Assembly (NCBI GenBank): GCA_016722075.1
Contig: JADKGW010000001.1
Coordinates: 186,001-250,000, forward strand
DNA length: 64,000 nt
DNA from: Candidatus Kouleothrix ribensis
GTDB lineage: Bacteria; Chloroflexota; Chloroflexia; Chloroflexales; Roseiflexaceae
Reading direction: 5' to 3'
Shown here: positions 51,467 to 59,752 of the stretch, one piece after another
Layout: every line of letters begins with the position of its first letter
Numbering within the stretch: position 1 is the stretch's first letter
Translations under genes and position numbers: made by a program
Notes under the pieces: model-generated
What the model was told of the DNA's origin: nothing
Databases searched by the model: none
The model's input: only the letters and a program-made list of their open reading frames with translations

Positions 51467-52897
51467 CTAACTGTCGGGGCGCCAGGGCAGCCAGACCTGC
51501 AGCTCGGTGCCGGCGCCGGGGTGCGCCAGCAGCGTAAGCTGGCCGTGCAGCGCCACCACCCGCTCGCGCATCTGCCGCAGCCCAACCCGCTCGCCGGGCA
51601 GCTCGGGCAGCTGGCCGGGCGCAAAGCCGCGCCCATCGTCGCGCACGCGAATGCGCAGCCCCTGGTCGATCCGGTCGATGATCACCTCAACCTGGCGCGC
51701 ACCGGCGTGTTTCGCGATGTTGTTCAGGCCTTCCTGCACGATCCGAAAGCAGGCCGCCTCGAGCTCGCGCGCCAGCGTCGAAGGCAGGCCGGCCAGGTCG
51801 GCGCGCATCTGCCAGCCCTGCTGCCCGGCAAACTCGGTGATGTAGCGATTGAGGCCACCGGCAAAGCCCAGCTCGTCGAATTGTACTGGCCGCAGCGCGA
51901 AGATCGCGCGTCGTAGCTCGACAATCTGCTCGCGTAGCGCCTGCTTGAAGGCCTTCAGCTCGTCGCGCAGCCGCTGCGGATCGCTCGCGACCCAGTCGAG
52001 CCACAGGTCGACGCGCATGCGCTGGAACGCCAGGGTCTGGGCCAGGCCATCGTGAATATCCCGCGCGATTCGCGCGCGCTCGTCGGCGATGGCCTGCTCG
52101 AGCTGGTAGATCGCGCGCTCCTCGTGCGAGCGCCGGCGTGTGCCGACGATCGCCTCGGCGATCTCGTTGCCGATCGTCTCGAGCAGCGCCAGCTCATCGG
52201 CGGGTAATTGCGTGGCACGCTCGTGGTACAGTTCGATCCGGCCAATTGGGGCGACGCCATCGTGCAGCGGCAGCACCAGGCACGCGCCACTGCGCTGCGG
52301 TGAGGTCAGGTACACGGGAGTGCGCACCGTGCCAAGCCGCTGGGGGGCGAAGGCCGCCCGCAGCTGCTCGAGCTCGCCGGGGCCGGCCCCATCCACGCGC
52401 GCATCGATCGGGCCGGCAAGCCCGGCGCTACCGTGCAGCACCAGTGCAGCGGCGCGCGCTGGCGCCAGGCGGCGCGGGAATTCCAGCCCGGCGTCGAGAA
52501 TCTGATCGAGCGTGGTCGACTCGGCGATCTGGCGGTTGACCGCGCTGAGCAGTTCGAGCTGGCTATTGGCGCGCTGCAGCCGCTGGTTGAGCACCTGCTG
52601 CTCGCGCAGCGAGCGCTCGATACCAACCTGGTAGCGCTGCTCCTGGCGGCTGGCCCAGGTCAGGCTGACCCACACCGCCAGGCCGCCCAGCAGGCCCCAG
52701 GCCACCACGTCGAGCAGCAGGCGCGGCAGTGCGCGCGCCTCGCCCAGCAGAAACGGCTCGACCAGCTGGCCCAGCGCAAACGCCAGCGTGATCGCCGCGC
52801 CCAGCGGCCAGCGTAGCTTGAGCAGCAGCAGCCAGCGCGACTCTGGCAGGTTGATGCCTGGCAGCTCGGCCTGTTCCACAGAAATGCCTTTCGACAC
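51467..52897 (-). CDS. NarL-type sensor histidine kinase (HisKA_3)
   Basis: A 476-residue kinase. Two to three N-terminal membrane helices (about 22-45, 58-82) are followed by a coiled coil (QEQRYQVGIERSLREQQVLN), a GAF-like domain (about 115-255) and HisKA_3 with the phosphoacceptor in ARIARDIHDGLAQTLA. The HATPase carries IVQEGLNNIAKHAGA, VRDDGRGFAPG and GLRQMRERV. It would phosphorylate the LuxR-type regulator encoded next. It begins with a GTG at 52897. A MITE (family A, copy 2) lies upstream, at 52957-53078. Confidence 0.9.
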   Translation of the reverse strand: MSKGISVEQAELPGINLPESRWLLLLKLRWPLGAAITLAFALGQLVEPFLLGEARALPRLLLDVVAWGLLGGLAVWVSLTWASRQEQRYQVGIERSLREQQVLNQRLQRANSQLELLSAVNRQIAESTTLDQILDAGLEFPRRLAPARAAALVLHGSAGLAGPIDARVDGAGPGELEQLRAAFAPQRLGTVRTPVYLTSPQRSGACLVLPLHDGVAPIGRIELYHERATQLPADELALLETIGNEIAEAIVGTRRRSHEERAIYQLEQAIADERARIARDIHDGLAQTLAFQRMRVDLWLDWVASDPQRLRDELKAFKQALREQIVELRRAIFALRPVQFDELGFAGGLNRYITEFAGQQGWQMRADLAGLPSTLARELEAACFRIVQEGLNNIAKHAGARQVEVIIDRIDQGLRIRVRDDGRGFAPGQLPELPGERVGLRQMRERVVALHGQLTLLAHPGAGTELQVWLPWRPDS

Positions 52898-52948
52898 GGC
52901 CGCTCGATCAGCGGCTATTGTACCATGCGGTCACAGCACTTCAAACAT

Positions 52949-53086
52949 CTACAGCAGTACCTGTTCAGACGTACGGGGTTGGGATGCGGACGAGCACGGA
53001 CGAACGCGGACAGCGTACGCTCCGTCCGCGTTCGTCCGCATGTGTCTGCGTCCCTGTACCCTAACAGTGAACACCTTCCTACAGCA
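52949..53086 (+). mobile_element. MITE family A, copy 2, with 8-bp target duplication
   Basis: The element 52957-53078 (122 bp) is flanked by CTACAGCA at 52949-52956 and 53079-53086. The ends are GTACCTGTTCAG and GTGAACACCTTC. The core is a large palindrome: CGGACGAACGCGGAC and its exact complement enclose AGCGTACGCT. It has no ORF. It lies just upstream of the histidine kinase at 52897. A GCAACCTGC-type stretch (53140-53172) follows before htpX. Confidence 0.88.
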
Positions 53087-53247
53087 TGGGTTGGACGGCA
53101 GCGGGCAGCAGGCAGGCGACAGCCGGCACCCTGTAAACCTGCACCCTGCAACCCGCCAACCTGCAACCCACCATAGGTGAAACCCGTTCTGGCGATGCAG
53201 CCGCCAGAACGGGGTGAAGACGAGGCATCGTTGGCCGAGCCAGTGGA

Positions 53248-54138
53248 TTACAAGCTGCTACCCCGCGCAATTGCCGGCTGGCCGGCCCCGCGACCCGTGA
53301 GTGCGCGCAGCCTGGCCACGCGCTCGGCGGTGGGCGGGTGGGTGCTGAACAGCTTCAGCACGCTGCTACCGCGCAGCGGGTTGACAATATACAGCGAGGC
53401 GGTGGCCGGGCTGGCTGGCATTGGCACGCGCTGCGAGGCCCACTCAAGCTTCTCAAGCGCGCTGGCCAGCGGCAGCGGGTCGCCCAGGATGTGCGCGCCG
53501 CCGGCATCGGCCTGGAACTCGCGGGCGCGCGAGATGCCGAGCTGGATCATGGTGGCCGCGATTGGCGCCACGAACAGCAGCAGCAGCCCGCCCAGCGGCC
53601 CGCCACCCTCCTCATCGTCGCCGCTCAGCCCACCGAAGATCAGCGCCCACTGGCCGATGTTCGCAATCATGGTGATCGCGCCCGCGAAGGTGGCCACAAT
53701 CGCCGAGAGCAGCGTGTCGCGGTGCTTGATATGCGCCAGCTCGTGGGCCACCACGCCGGCCAGCTCGTCGCGCGTGAGCATGTTGGTGATGCCGGTGGTC
53801 ACCGCCACCACGCCAGTGCTCGGGCTGCGCCCGGTGGCAAACGCGTTCGGCGTATCGCTATCGATCACATACACTTTCGGCATGGGCAGCCCGGCGCGCT
53901 GCGCCAGGCGCGAGACCATATCGTGCAGCCAGGGCAGCTCGTGCGGGTCGAGTTCGCGGGCGCGCGCCATGGCCAGCACCAGCCGGTGCGAAAACCAGTA
54001 GGCGCCAAAGTTCAGGGCCACTGCCAGCATACCTGCGAGCACCATACCGCCGGTGCCGCCGACCGCGCGGCCAATCAGCACAAACAGCACGGTCAGCGCG
54101 CTCAGCAATGCCGCCAGCTTGATCATATTCTTGCCCAT
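53248..54138 (-). CDS. htpX: Membrane zinc metalloprotease HtpX
   Basis: A 296-residue M48 protease that degrades misfolded membrane proteins. There are two N-terminal helices (about 7-45) and the zinc motif HELAHIKHRD (about 131-140). Two further hydrophobic segments (IVATFAGAITMIANIGQWAL, LLLLFVAPIAATMIQLGISR) follow, then the third zinc ligand Glu in SRAREFQADAGGA. The C-terminal HPPTAERVARLRAL motif is also typical. The start at 54138 has GAGGAG upstream. Confidence 0.94.
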   Translation of the reverse strand: MGKNMIKLAALLSALTVLFVLIGRAVGGTGGMVLAGMLAVALNFGAYWFSHRLVLAMARARELDPHELPWLHDMVSRLAQRAGLPMPKVYVIDSDTPNAFATGRSPSTGVVAVTTGITNMLTRDELAGVVAHELAHIKHRDTLLSAIVATFAGAITMIANIGQWALIFGGLSGDDEEGGGPLGGLLLLFVAPIAATMIQLGISRAREFQADAGGAHILGDPLPLASALEKLEWASQRVPMPASPATASLYIVNPLRGSSVLKLFSTHPPTAERVARLRALTGRGAGQPAIARGSSL

Positions 54139-54210
54139 CTGAGGCTCCTCTCTTCAGCACTGGTTGCGTGCGTCACTGCTCGGGCCTGCCCGTGTGGCCC
54201 CAGACGCACG

Positions 54211-54326
54211 ACGGTACGTGACTATCTTTACGTGCGCCGATTGTGGCGTTTTGCGCAACAATCGGCGCCCCATACACGAAACGTTCCACTGTGCCGCAGG
54301 CAACAAACGCCGACTGCGTACGTCCT
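54211..54326 (-). mobile_element. Palindromic element, family B copy 3
   Basis: Read on the minus strand it begins AGGACGTACGCAGTCGGCG, matching the family B end, with the inner motif TGCCTGCGGCAC. It contains the hairpin CGCCGATTGT/ACAATCGGCG (about 54235-54267). It lies upstream of htpX. No target duplication was found. Confidence 0.6.
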
Positions 54327-54391
54327 ACCAGTAAAGGGTGCGCTGCGCCTTCGGCGTGGCGTTGTAGTGCGGCAGCTACATACGTGTTGAT

Positions 54392-54505
54392 TATAGTAGG
54401 GCCATGCGCAGTGCTGTAGAGCAAGAGTACCGGCCGGCGCCGGGGAATTCTCCCCGCCATCCCCAGGAAAGCTTGCTCTGGGCGGGCCTGAGCCGCCCTA
54501 CTATA
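54392..54505. repeat. 114-bp nested inverted-repeat element
   Basis: TATAGTAGGGC (54392-54402) and its exact complement (54495-54505) bound a segment with inner complementary pairs (AGAGCAAG/CTTGCTCT and a CCGGGGAATTCTCCCC-like core). It has no ORF and could be a MITE or a folded RNA. Confidence 0.55.
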
Positions 54506-54528
54506 CTCTGGCAATGAAGAGAGGAGCG

Positions 54529-54561
54529 GATGTGGCGGCCCGGCCGCGCGGCCGCCACATC
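54529..54561 (+). other. 12-bp-arm hairpin upstream of the small protein gene
   Basis: GATGTGGCGGCC (54529-54540), a nine-base loop and GGCCGCCACATC (54550-54561) are exact complements, 30 bases before the ATG at 54591. It would lie in the 5' leader of that gene. Confidence 0.5.
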
Positions 54562-54590
54562 CCGAGATTTCGGAGCAGGAGGAGGCATGT

Positions 54591-54752
54591 ATGCTCAGCC
54601 AGCAAGAGCTTTTACGGATCATCGAGCAAGGCGTCGAGAACGGCCGGATCACGCCGCATCTCGCCGCATATATCGCCGCCGAGCTGCTGAATACCGAGGC
54701 GCACAGCACCGGCTACGACGAGCGCATCCGCTTCGACGAACCGGCGAGCTGA
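54591..54752 (+). CDS. Small conserved-looking protein (53 residues)
   Basis: MLSQQELLRIIEQGVENGRI and the following ITPHLAAYIAAELLNTEAHS form a compact all-helical small protein ending FDEPAS. A strong AGGAGG lies seven bases before the ATG, and the ORF is followed after five bases by a membrane protein ORF, so it is probably the first gene of a small operon. No family was recognised. It is too short for usual gene callers' confidence, but the Shine-Dalgarno and the composition favour it. Confidence 0.55.
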   Translation: MLSQQELLRIIEQGVENGRITPHLAAYIAAELLNTEAHSTGYDERIRFDEPAS

Positions 54753-54757
54753 TCACG

Positions 54758-55126
54758 ATGGTGGCGCACAGTGGCCCGCTTATGCAATCGAACATGATGC
54801 TGCTCGCGGCATGGGCACGGATCTGGCCGATCCTGCGGCCGACGCTGGGCTGGTGCTGTATTATCATTGGCGTGCTGGGCGTACTATTGCCGGTGATCCC
54901 TGGCATGCCGCTGCTGTTCCCGGGCATTGCGCTGGTGGGCCGGCGCACTCGCGTGATTCGCTGGTGGGCCGTGTTGATCAAGCGCCAGCTGCGCCGCTGG
55001 GCCGCATTGCGCCTGCCGCTGATCGGCCAGGCCGGGCGCTGGGCGCTGCTGGCGCAGCACCAGGTGTCGCGCCAGCGCCGCCGCCTGGCCTGGTGGTATA
55101 TGGATCGCCGGACGCTGCGGCCCTAG
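54758..55126 (+). CDS. Small PGPGW-like membrane protein
   Basis: A 122-residue protein. Its central hydrophobic hairpin (GWCCIIIGVLGVLLPVIPGM, PLLFPGIALVGRR) resembles the PGPGW/DUF454-type small membrane proteins. It is followed by a very basic C-terminal region (RRWAALRLPLIGQAGRWALL, RQRRRLAWWYMDRR) likely to lie in the cytoplasm against the membrane. The start at 54758 is five bases after the small protein's stop; later Met codons (54782, 54794) are possible. It converges with the GHMP kinase gene. Confidence 0.65.
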   Translation: MVAHSGPLMQSNMMLLAAWARIWPILRPTLGWCCIIIGVLGVLLPVIPGMPLLFPGIALVGRRTRVIRWWAVLIKRQLRRWAALRLPLIGQAGRWALLAQHQVSRQRRRLAWWYMDRRTLRP

Positions 55127-55149
55127 AAAGCCACCACACGCGGCGCCGC

Positions 55150-56160
55150 TTACGGCTCGACCTCGACACTCCAGGCGTGTACGCCCTGGGTGGTGAACGA
55201 GAAGGGCCGTGTGCGCACCCCCGCCTGCTCGAGCGCACGCTCGAGCTCGAGCCGCCGGTCGAACGGGCAGGCGAAGACCATGAACCCGCCGCCGCCCGCG
55301 CCGGTGATCTTGCCGCCCCAGGCACCGTGCGCGCGCGCCAGATCGTAGATCTCGTCGACGATCGGCGAGGCGATGTATGGCGAGAAGGCCTTCTTCACCT
55401 CCCAGGCATCGTGCAGCAGCCGGCCGAACTCGGCGATCTTCGTGGCGCGCAGCAATTTGACCGAGGCGTCGACAAAGGCCTTGGTCTCGTCGTGGTAGCG
55501 CAGCGTGTCGCCCTCTTTGAGCCGGCGTACCTGATCCTCCATCAGGTGGTGGCGCAGCAGCGTGCGGTCGCCAATGTAGCCGATCATCAGGCAGCTCTCG
55601 AGCTCGAACAGCGCGGCCGGGTCGCTCAGCACCGGCTCGACGATCACGCGCTCGCCGCCGCCGAAGTGGTAGACGCACATCCCGCCAAACGCCGCCGCGT
55701 ACTGGTCTTGCCGCCCGCCGGGGATGCCCAGGTCGACGCGCTCGATCCGGTAGGCCAGCTCGGCCAGCATGTGCGGATCGGCCACGATGTCGTAGGCAGT
55801 GCAGATCAGCTTGAGCATGCTCACTACCAGCGCCGACGATGAGCCTAGCCCGCTGCCGGGCGGCACATCCGAGAACATGGTCACTTCGACACCACGCGCC
55901 TCGGGCATGGCGTCGAGCACCGCCTGCGGCAGGCTCAGCCGGCCCTCCCAGTGGCCGGTAACATTGCGGCTAACCTCTTCGAGATCGAGTGAGCGAATCG
56001 TGATGCCGTGGCCGTTGGTCGGCTTGAGCATGCAGCGCACGTACTTGTCGATCGTGCAGTTGAGCACCTTGCCGCCATGCTCTTCGGCATACGGGCTCAC
56101 ATCGGTGCCGCCGCCAAAGAACCCGATCCGCATCGGCGCCTTGGCCTTATAGATCCGCAT
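55150..56160 (-). CDS. GHMP-family sugar kinase (heptose/galactose-type)
   Basis: A 336-residue GHMP kinase. It begins with the substrate loop KAPMRIGFFGGGTDVSPY and has the ATP-binding loop VPPGSGLGSSSALVVSML (motif 2). Motif 3 GGKITGAGGGGFMVFAC lies near the C-terminus. The GGGTD start and the GGRQDQYAAAFGG motif are typical of D-glycero-D-manno-heptose 7-phosphate kinase/HddA-like and dehydrogenase-linked kinases, so a sugar phosphate of a nucleotide-sugar pathway is the likely substrate. No other heptose genes are nearby. The start at 56160 follows AGAGGAAG. Confidence 0.87.
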   Translation of the reverse strand: MRIYKAKAPMRIGFFGGGTDVSPYAEEHGGKVLNCTIDKYVRCMLKPTNGHGITIRSLDLEEVSRNVTGHWEGRLSLPQAVLDAMPEARGVEVTMFSDVPPGSGLGSSSALVVSMLKLICTAYDIVADPHMLAELAYRIERVDLGIPGGRQDQYAAAFGGMCVYHFGGGERVIVEPVLSDPAALFELESCLMIGYIGDRTLLRHHLMEDQVRRLKEGDTLRYHDETKAFVDASVKLLRATKIAEFGRLLHDAWEVKKAFSPYIASPIVDEIYDLARAHGAWGGKITGAGGGGFMVFACPFDRRLELERALEQAGVRTRPFSFTTQGVHAWSVEVEP

Positions 56161-56184
56161 AGCTTCCTCTTTATTGTCAATAAT

Positions 56185-56345
56185 AGGGCGTACGCAGCTG
56201 GCGGCTTTTGCCTGCGGCAGCAGGGATGTCTGGAGGAGCCTGTGGCTCCTCCAGACATCCCCAATGAGTGCGCGGCCCCTAACACGGCGCTGCCGCAGGC
56301 GAGCGGCGCAGCGTTGTAGCGCGGAATGGCGCAACTGCGTAGGCC
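56185..56345. mobile_element. Palindromic element, family B copy 4
   Basis: It begins AGGGCGTACGCAGCTGGCG, continues with GCCTGCGGCAGC, then a perfect 18-bp-arm hairpin GGGATGTCTGGAGGAGCC (56223-56240)/complement (56244-56261). GCTGCCGCAGGC comes next, and the end, reversed, reads GGCCTACGCAGTTGCGCC. It lies between the divergent GHMP kinase and ogt genes, 24 bases from the kinase start. No clear target duplication. Confidence 0.65.
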
Positions 56346-56397
56346 CACACAGTATCAGCCGGCAAAGGCGCCCAGGGCCGCTAGTATAGCATATGCC

Positions 56398-56428
56398 TTG
56401 CGCGGCCTCTCTGATTTTGACGTACAAT
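56398..56428 (+). promoter_or_regulatory. Promoter of ogt, predicting a leaderless mRNA
   Basis: TACAAT at 56423-56428 ends seven bases before the A of the ATG at 56435; TTGCGC (56398-56403, 19-base spacer) is a weak -35. No Shine-Dalgarno is present. Transcription would begin at or within a base or two of the start codon. Confidence 0.5.
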
Positions 56429-56434
56429 AGCCGT

Positions 56435-56950
56435 ATGAGCGACGAGATTATACTGGGCGAGGTCGATACGCCGGCTGGGCGCTACGGGGCCGTGTATACG
56501 GCGGCTGGGCTGGCGCGGCTCGCGTTCCCCGGCGAGCCGGCCGCCGCGTGCGCGCGCTGGCTGCAGCGCTGGGCGCCGGGCGCGCGTGTGCGCACCGGCG
56601 GCCGGCAGCTGGCCGAGCTGGCCGAGCAGCTGGGCGCCTACTTCGCCGGCCAGCTGCGGGTGTTCAGCCTGCCGCTCGACCTGCGCGGCACGCCGTTTCA
56701 GCTGCGGGTGTGGGGCGAGCTGCTGACGATCGGCTATGGCGTGGTGCGGCGCTATGCCGAGGTAGCCGCCGCGATCGGCGCACCACGCGCATGCCGGGCG
56801 GTCGGCGCGGCGAATGGCGCCAACCCGATCCCGATCATCGTGCCGTGCCACCGGCTGGTTGGCGCTCACGGGCAGCTGATCAAGTATGGCGGCGGGCTAG
56901 GGCTGAAGCGCAGGCTGCTGGCGCTCGAGCATGCGGCGGGGTATTCATGA
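56435..56950 (+). CDS. ogt: Methylated-DNA-[protein]-cysteine S-methyltransferase
   Basis: A 171-residue suicide repair protein that removes O6-alkyl groups from guanine onto its own cysteine. The C-terminal domain has the helix GTPFQLRVWGELLTIGYG, the asparagine-hinge NGANPIPIIVPCHRLVGAHG with the acceptor Cys in PCHR, and the ending GGLGLKRRLLALE. The N-terminal domain is degenerate, as usual. It overlaps the next gene by four bases (ATGA), so a peptidase and a DNA repair protein share one transcript. Confidence 0.93.
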   Translation: MSDEIILGEVDTPAGRYGAVYTAAGLARLAFPGEPAAACARWLQRWAPGARVRTGGRQLAELAEQLGAYFAGQLRVFSLPLDLRGTPFQLRVWGELLTIGYGVVRRYAEVAAAIGAPRACRAVGAANGANPIPIIVPCHRLVGAHGQLIKYGGGLGLKRRLLALEHAAGYS

Positions 56951-57807
56951 GCGCCCGCGAGTTTCCCGCCGGCGTGCGCATGCTGCTGATCGCGCTGGTG
57001 TCGATTGTGATCCTGGTGCTGCTGTTTCGCCCTGGCGACACCGCCCAGCGCCTGGTGTCGCGCTGGCAGCCGCAGCTACTGCTCACCCGGCCCGAGCCAC
57101 CGGCCAACCAGCCCGGCGCGCCGCTCCCCGCGCCGATCAGCGGCCTGGCCCAGCCGCTCGACATGTTCGACATGCATGTGGACGACGGGCTGTACTCCGA
57201 CGAGCGCCCCGAGCTGGCTGCTGATCTCCAGCGCGCGCTGGCGTATGTGGCGGCGCGCTTCGGCAGCAGCCCCAGCGGGCGCTTCCAGGCTATGCTGATG
57301 CGCGACGATAGCTGCGGGCTGCGGGGGATCGCCTACACCGATGTTCGCCAGGTGCAGGTGTTCAGCTGCGCGAGCATTGTACGGGCGCGCGCGGTGGCGA
57401 TCATGGCCCACGAGTTCGTTCATCAGCTCGAACAGGATCGCTACGGCCCGGCACACCTCAGCGCCGATACGCTGCTCGCCGAGGGTACCGCGACCTGGGC
57501 GGCCGGCGCCTACTGGCTGGGCGGCCAGCCCGACTTCCGCGCGTTTGTGCGCCAGCAGCGCCAGGCCAGCATCTTCTACCCGCTCGCCACCAATTACGAC
57601 GGGCTGGGCATTGGCGCTATGAACGCGCTGTACTACGAGTGGGCCAGCTTCGTCGAGTTTCTGGTCGGCACGTATGGCCGTGCGCAGTTCGATCGGCTGT
57701 ATGCCAGCGGCGGCGGCACGATCGGCGGTGCCGACTACCAGGGCATCTATGGCAAGCCGCTGGCCGCGCTCGAGCAGGAGTGGCTGGCCTGGCTCGATGC
57801 GCGCTGA
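56947..57807 (+). CDS. Membrane-anchored gluzincin-type metalloprotease
   Basis: A 286-residue protein with one N-terminal membrane helix (about 12-29, MLLIALVSIVILVLLF), a Pro-rich stalk and an external peptidase domain. The zinc motif is HEFVH in IMAHEFVHQLEQDRYG, and the third ligand Glu lies in LLAEGTATWAAGAYWL, as in the peptidase-MA/gluzincin fold. YYEWASFVEFLVGTYG near the C-terminus is typical of that group. The substrate is unknown. It starts within ogt's last codon. Confidence 0.82.
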   Translation: MSAREFPAGVRMLLIALVSIVILVLLFRPGDTAQRLVSRWQPQLLLTRPEPPANQPGAPLPAPISGLAQPLDMFDMHVDDGLYSDERPELAADLQRALAYVAARFGSSPSGRFQAMLMRDDSCGLRGIAYTDVRQVQVFSCASIVRARAVAIMAHEFVHQLEQDRYGPAHLSADTLLAEGTATWAAGAYWLGGQPDFRAFVRQQRQASIFYPLATNYDGLGIGAMNALYYEWASFVEFLVGTYGRAQFDRLYASGGGTIGGADYQGIYGKPLAALEQEWLAWLDAR

Positions 57808-57915
57808 CGGCACGCCAGCCTTGGTACCCGGCTATGCCAGGGTTGGCTACGCCGGCACACAGGCATATGCCACGCTATACGCCGCCGCTTCAAGCGATTC
57901 GACGACTTGCCGCTC

Positions 57916-59688
57916 ATGCACGATGACTACCTGCTGCTGTTCGACTTTGCCGACCAGGCTGGCCGGCACCGGCGCATGCGCTTCGGCCCCCCCGCCGAGG
58001 TGATCGCCGCGACTACGCCCGGCCAGGTCGGGCCGGCGCTGCGTGCCGTGCGCCAGGCCACCCAGCGCGGCTACTTCGCTGCCGGGTTTATCCGCTACGA
58101 GGCCGCGCCGGCGTTCGACCCGGCCTTGCGCGTGCGGGCTGGCCCGGCCGGCCTGCCACTGCTGTGGTTCGGGCTGTTTGCCGCGCCGCAGCCGCATGCG
58201 CCCGCACCGCCCGGCGCCTACCAGATCGGCGCATGGCAGCCCGATACCAGCCGCGCGCGTTATGCCGACGCAGTCGCGGCCATCCGCGCGGCGATCGAGC
58301 GCGGCGAGACCTACCAGGTCAACTATACGATGCGCCTGCACGCCAGCTTCGCCGGCGATGATCTGGCATTCTACGAGCAGATCCGCGCGGCCCAGGCGGC
58401 CAGCTACTGCGCCTATCTCAGGCTCGGGCGCTACCGCATCCTCTCGGCCTCGCCCGAGCTGTTCTTCCGCTGGGACGGCCGGCAGATCGTCACTCGGCCA
58501 ATGAAGGGCACTGCGCCGCGCGGCCGCTGGCCGGCCGAAGATCAGCAGCTGGCCGAGTGGCTGGCCGCGTCCGAGAAGAACCGTGCCGAGAATCTGATGA
58601 TCGTCGATCTGCTGCGCAACGACCTCGGCCGGGTCGCGCGGATCGGCTCGGTGCAGGTGCCGCGCCTGTTCGAGCTCGAGCGCTACCGCACCGTTCACCA
58701 GCTGACCTCGACTGTCACGGCGCTTACGCGCGCAGGCGTGCAGCTCGAAGACATTGTTGCGGCGCTATTCCCGTGCGGCTCGATCACCGGCGCGCCCAAG
58801 ATTGCTACCATGAAGCTGATCGACGCGCTCGAAGGCGCGCCGCGCGGGGTCTACTGCGGTGCGATCGGCTTGATCGAACCCGGTGGCGAGGCAGTATTCA
58901 ACGTGGCCATCCGCACGCTGACACTCGACAGCCACACCGGCGCGGCTGAATATGGTGTTGGCGGTGGCATCACCTGGGACTCGACTGCGCCCGACGAGTA
59001 TGCCGAGGCGCTGCTCAAGGCCGCGCTGCTGAGCGAGCGCTGGCCCGCTTTCGAGCTACTCGAGACGCTGCGCCTCGCCGATGGCGCCTACACCCTGCGC
59101 GATCGGCACCTGGCCCGGCTGGCCGAGTCGGCCGGCTACTTCGGCATCCCGCTCGACCTGGCGGATGCCGTGGCCGCGCTTGCACACGCCGCGCGCACGG
59201 CACCGGCCGGCCCGCAACGGGTACGCCTGCTGGTGGCGCCCGACGGAGCGGCCCGCGCCGAGCACCAGCCGCTGGCCGGCGCAGCCCAGCCCGGCGCGCC
59301 GCTGCCGGTGGCATGGGCGCACGCGCCGATCAGCACGCGCGATCGGTTTCTGTACCACAAAACAACCTACCGCGCGGTGTATGACGATCGGCGCGCCGAG
59401 CGGCCAGGCATGTATGATGTGTTGCTGTGGAACGAGCGGGGCGAGGCCACCGAGTTCACGATCGGCAACCTGGTAGCCGAGATCGACGGCCAGCGCTACA
59501 CGCCGCCGATCGCAAGCGGGCTGCTGCCCGGCACGCTACGCGCCGAGCTGCTGGCCCGCCGCGAGATCGCCGAGCGCGTGCTGACGCGCGCCGATGTTGC
59601 GCGCGCCACCCAGCTCTGGCTGATCAACAGTGTGCGCGGCTGGGTAGCCGTGCGCCTGGTGCGCGCGCTCGAGCAGGCTGATGGGTAA
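57916..59688 (+). CDS. pabBC: Fused aminodeoxychorismate synthase component I/aminodeoxychorismate lyase
   Basis: A 590-residue folate-pathway enzyme making 4-aminobenzoate from chorismate. The PabB part (about 1-375) has ETYQVNYTMRL, the chorismate motifs RPMKGTAPRGRW (PIKGT in most family members; Met replaces Ile here), ENLMIVDLLRNDLGR and PCGSITGAPKIATM, and GGGITWDSTAPDEYAEAL. The PabC part (about 380-590) is the PLP aminotransferase-IV lyase with the probable Schiff-base Lys in FLYHKTTYR and NERGEATEFTIGNLV. No pabA (glutaminase) is adjacent. The ATG at 57916 is preferred over a TTG at 57907. Confidence 0.92.
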   Translation: MHDDYLLLFDFADQAGRHRRMRFGPPAEVIAATTPGQVGPALRAVRQATQRGYFAAGFIRYEAAPAFDPALRVRAGPAGLPLLWFGLFAAPQPHAPAPPGAYQIGAWQPDTSRARYADAVAAIRAAIERGETYQVNYTMRLHASFAGDDLAFYEQIRAAQAASYCAYLRLGRYRILSASPELFFRWDGRQIVTRPMKGTAPRGRWPAEDQQLAEWLAASEKNRAENLMIVDLLRNDLGRVARIGSVQVPRLFELERYRTVHQLTSTVTALTRAGVQLEDIVAALFPCGSITGAPKIATMKLIDALEGAPRGVYCGAIGLIEPGGEAVFNVAIRTLTLDSHTGAAEYGVGGGITWDSTAPDEYAEALLKAALLSERWPAFELLETLRLADGAYTLRDRHLARLAESAGYFGIPLDLADAVAALAHAARTAPAGPQRVRLLVAPDGAARAEHQPLAGAAQPGAPLPVAWAHAPISTRDRFLYHKTTYRAVYDDRRAERPGMYDVLLWNERGEATEFTIGNLVAEIDGQRYTPPIASGLLPGTLRAELLARREIAERVLTRADVARATQLWLINSVRGWVAVRLVRALEQADG

Positions 59689-59752
59689 CGTGCCGGGAGC
59701 GGTTGCCGTGCTGGCGAGCATGCCTATGGGCACGCGCGAGCGCGCCTGTGTG

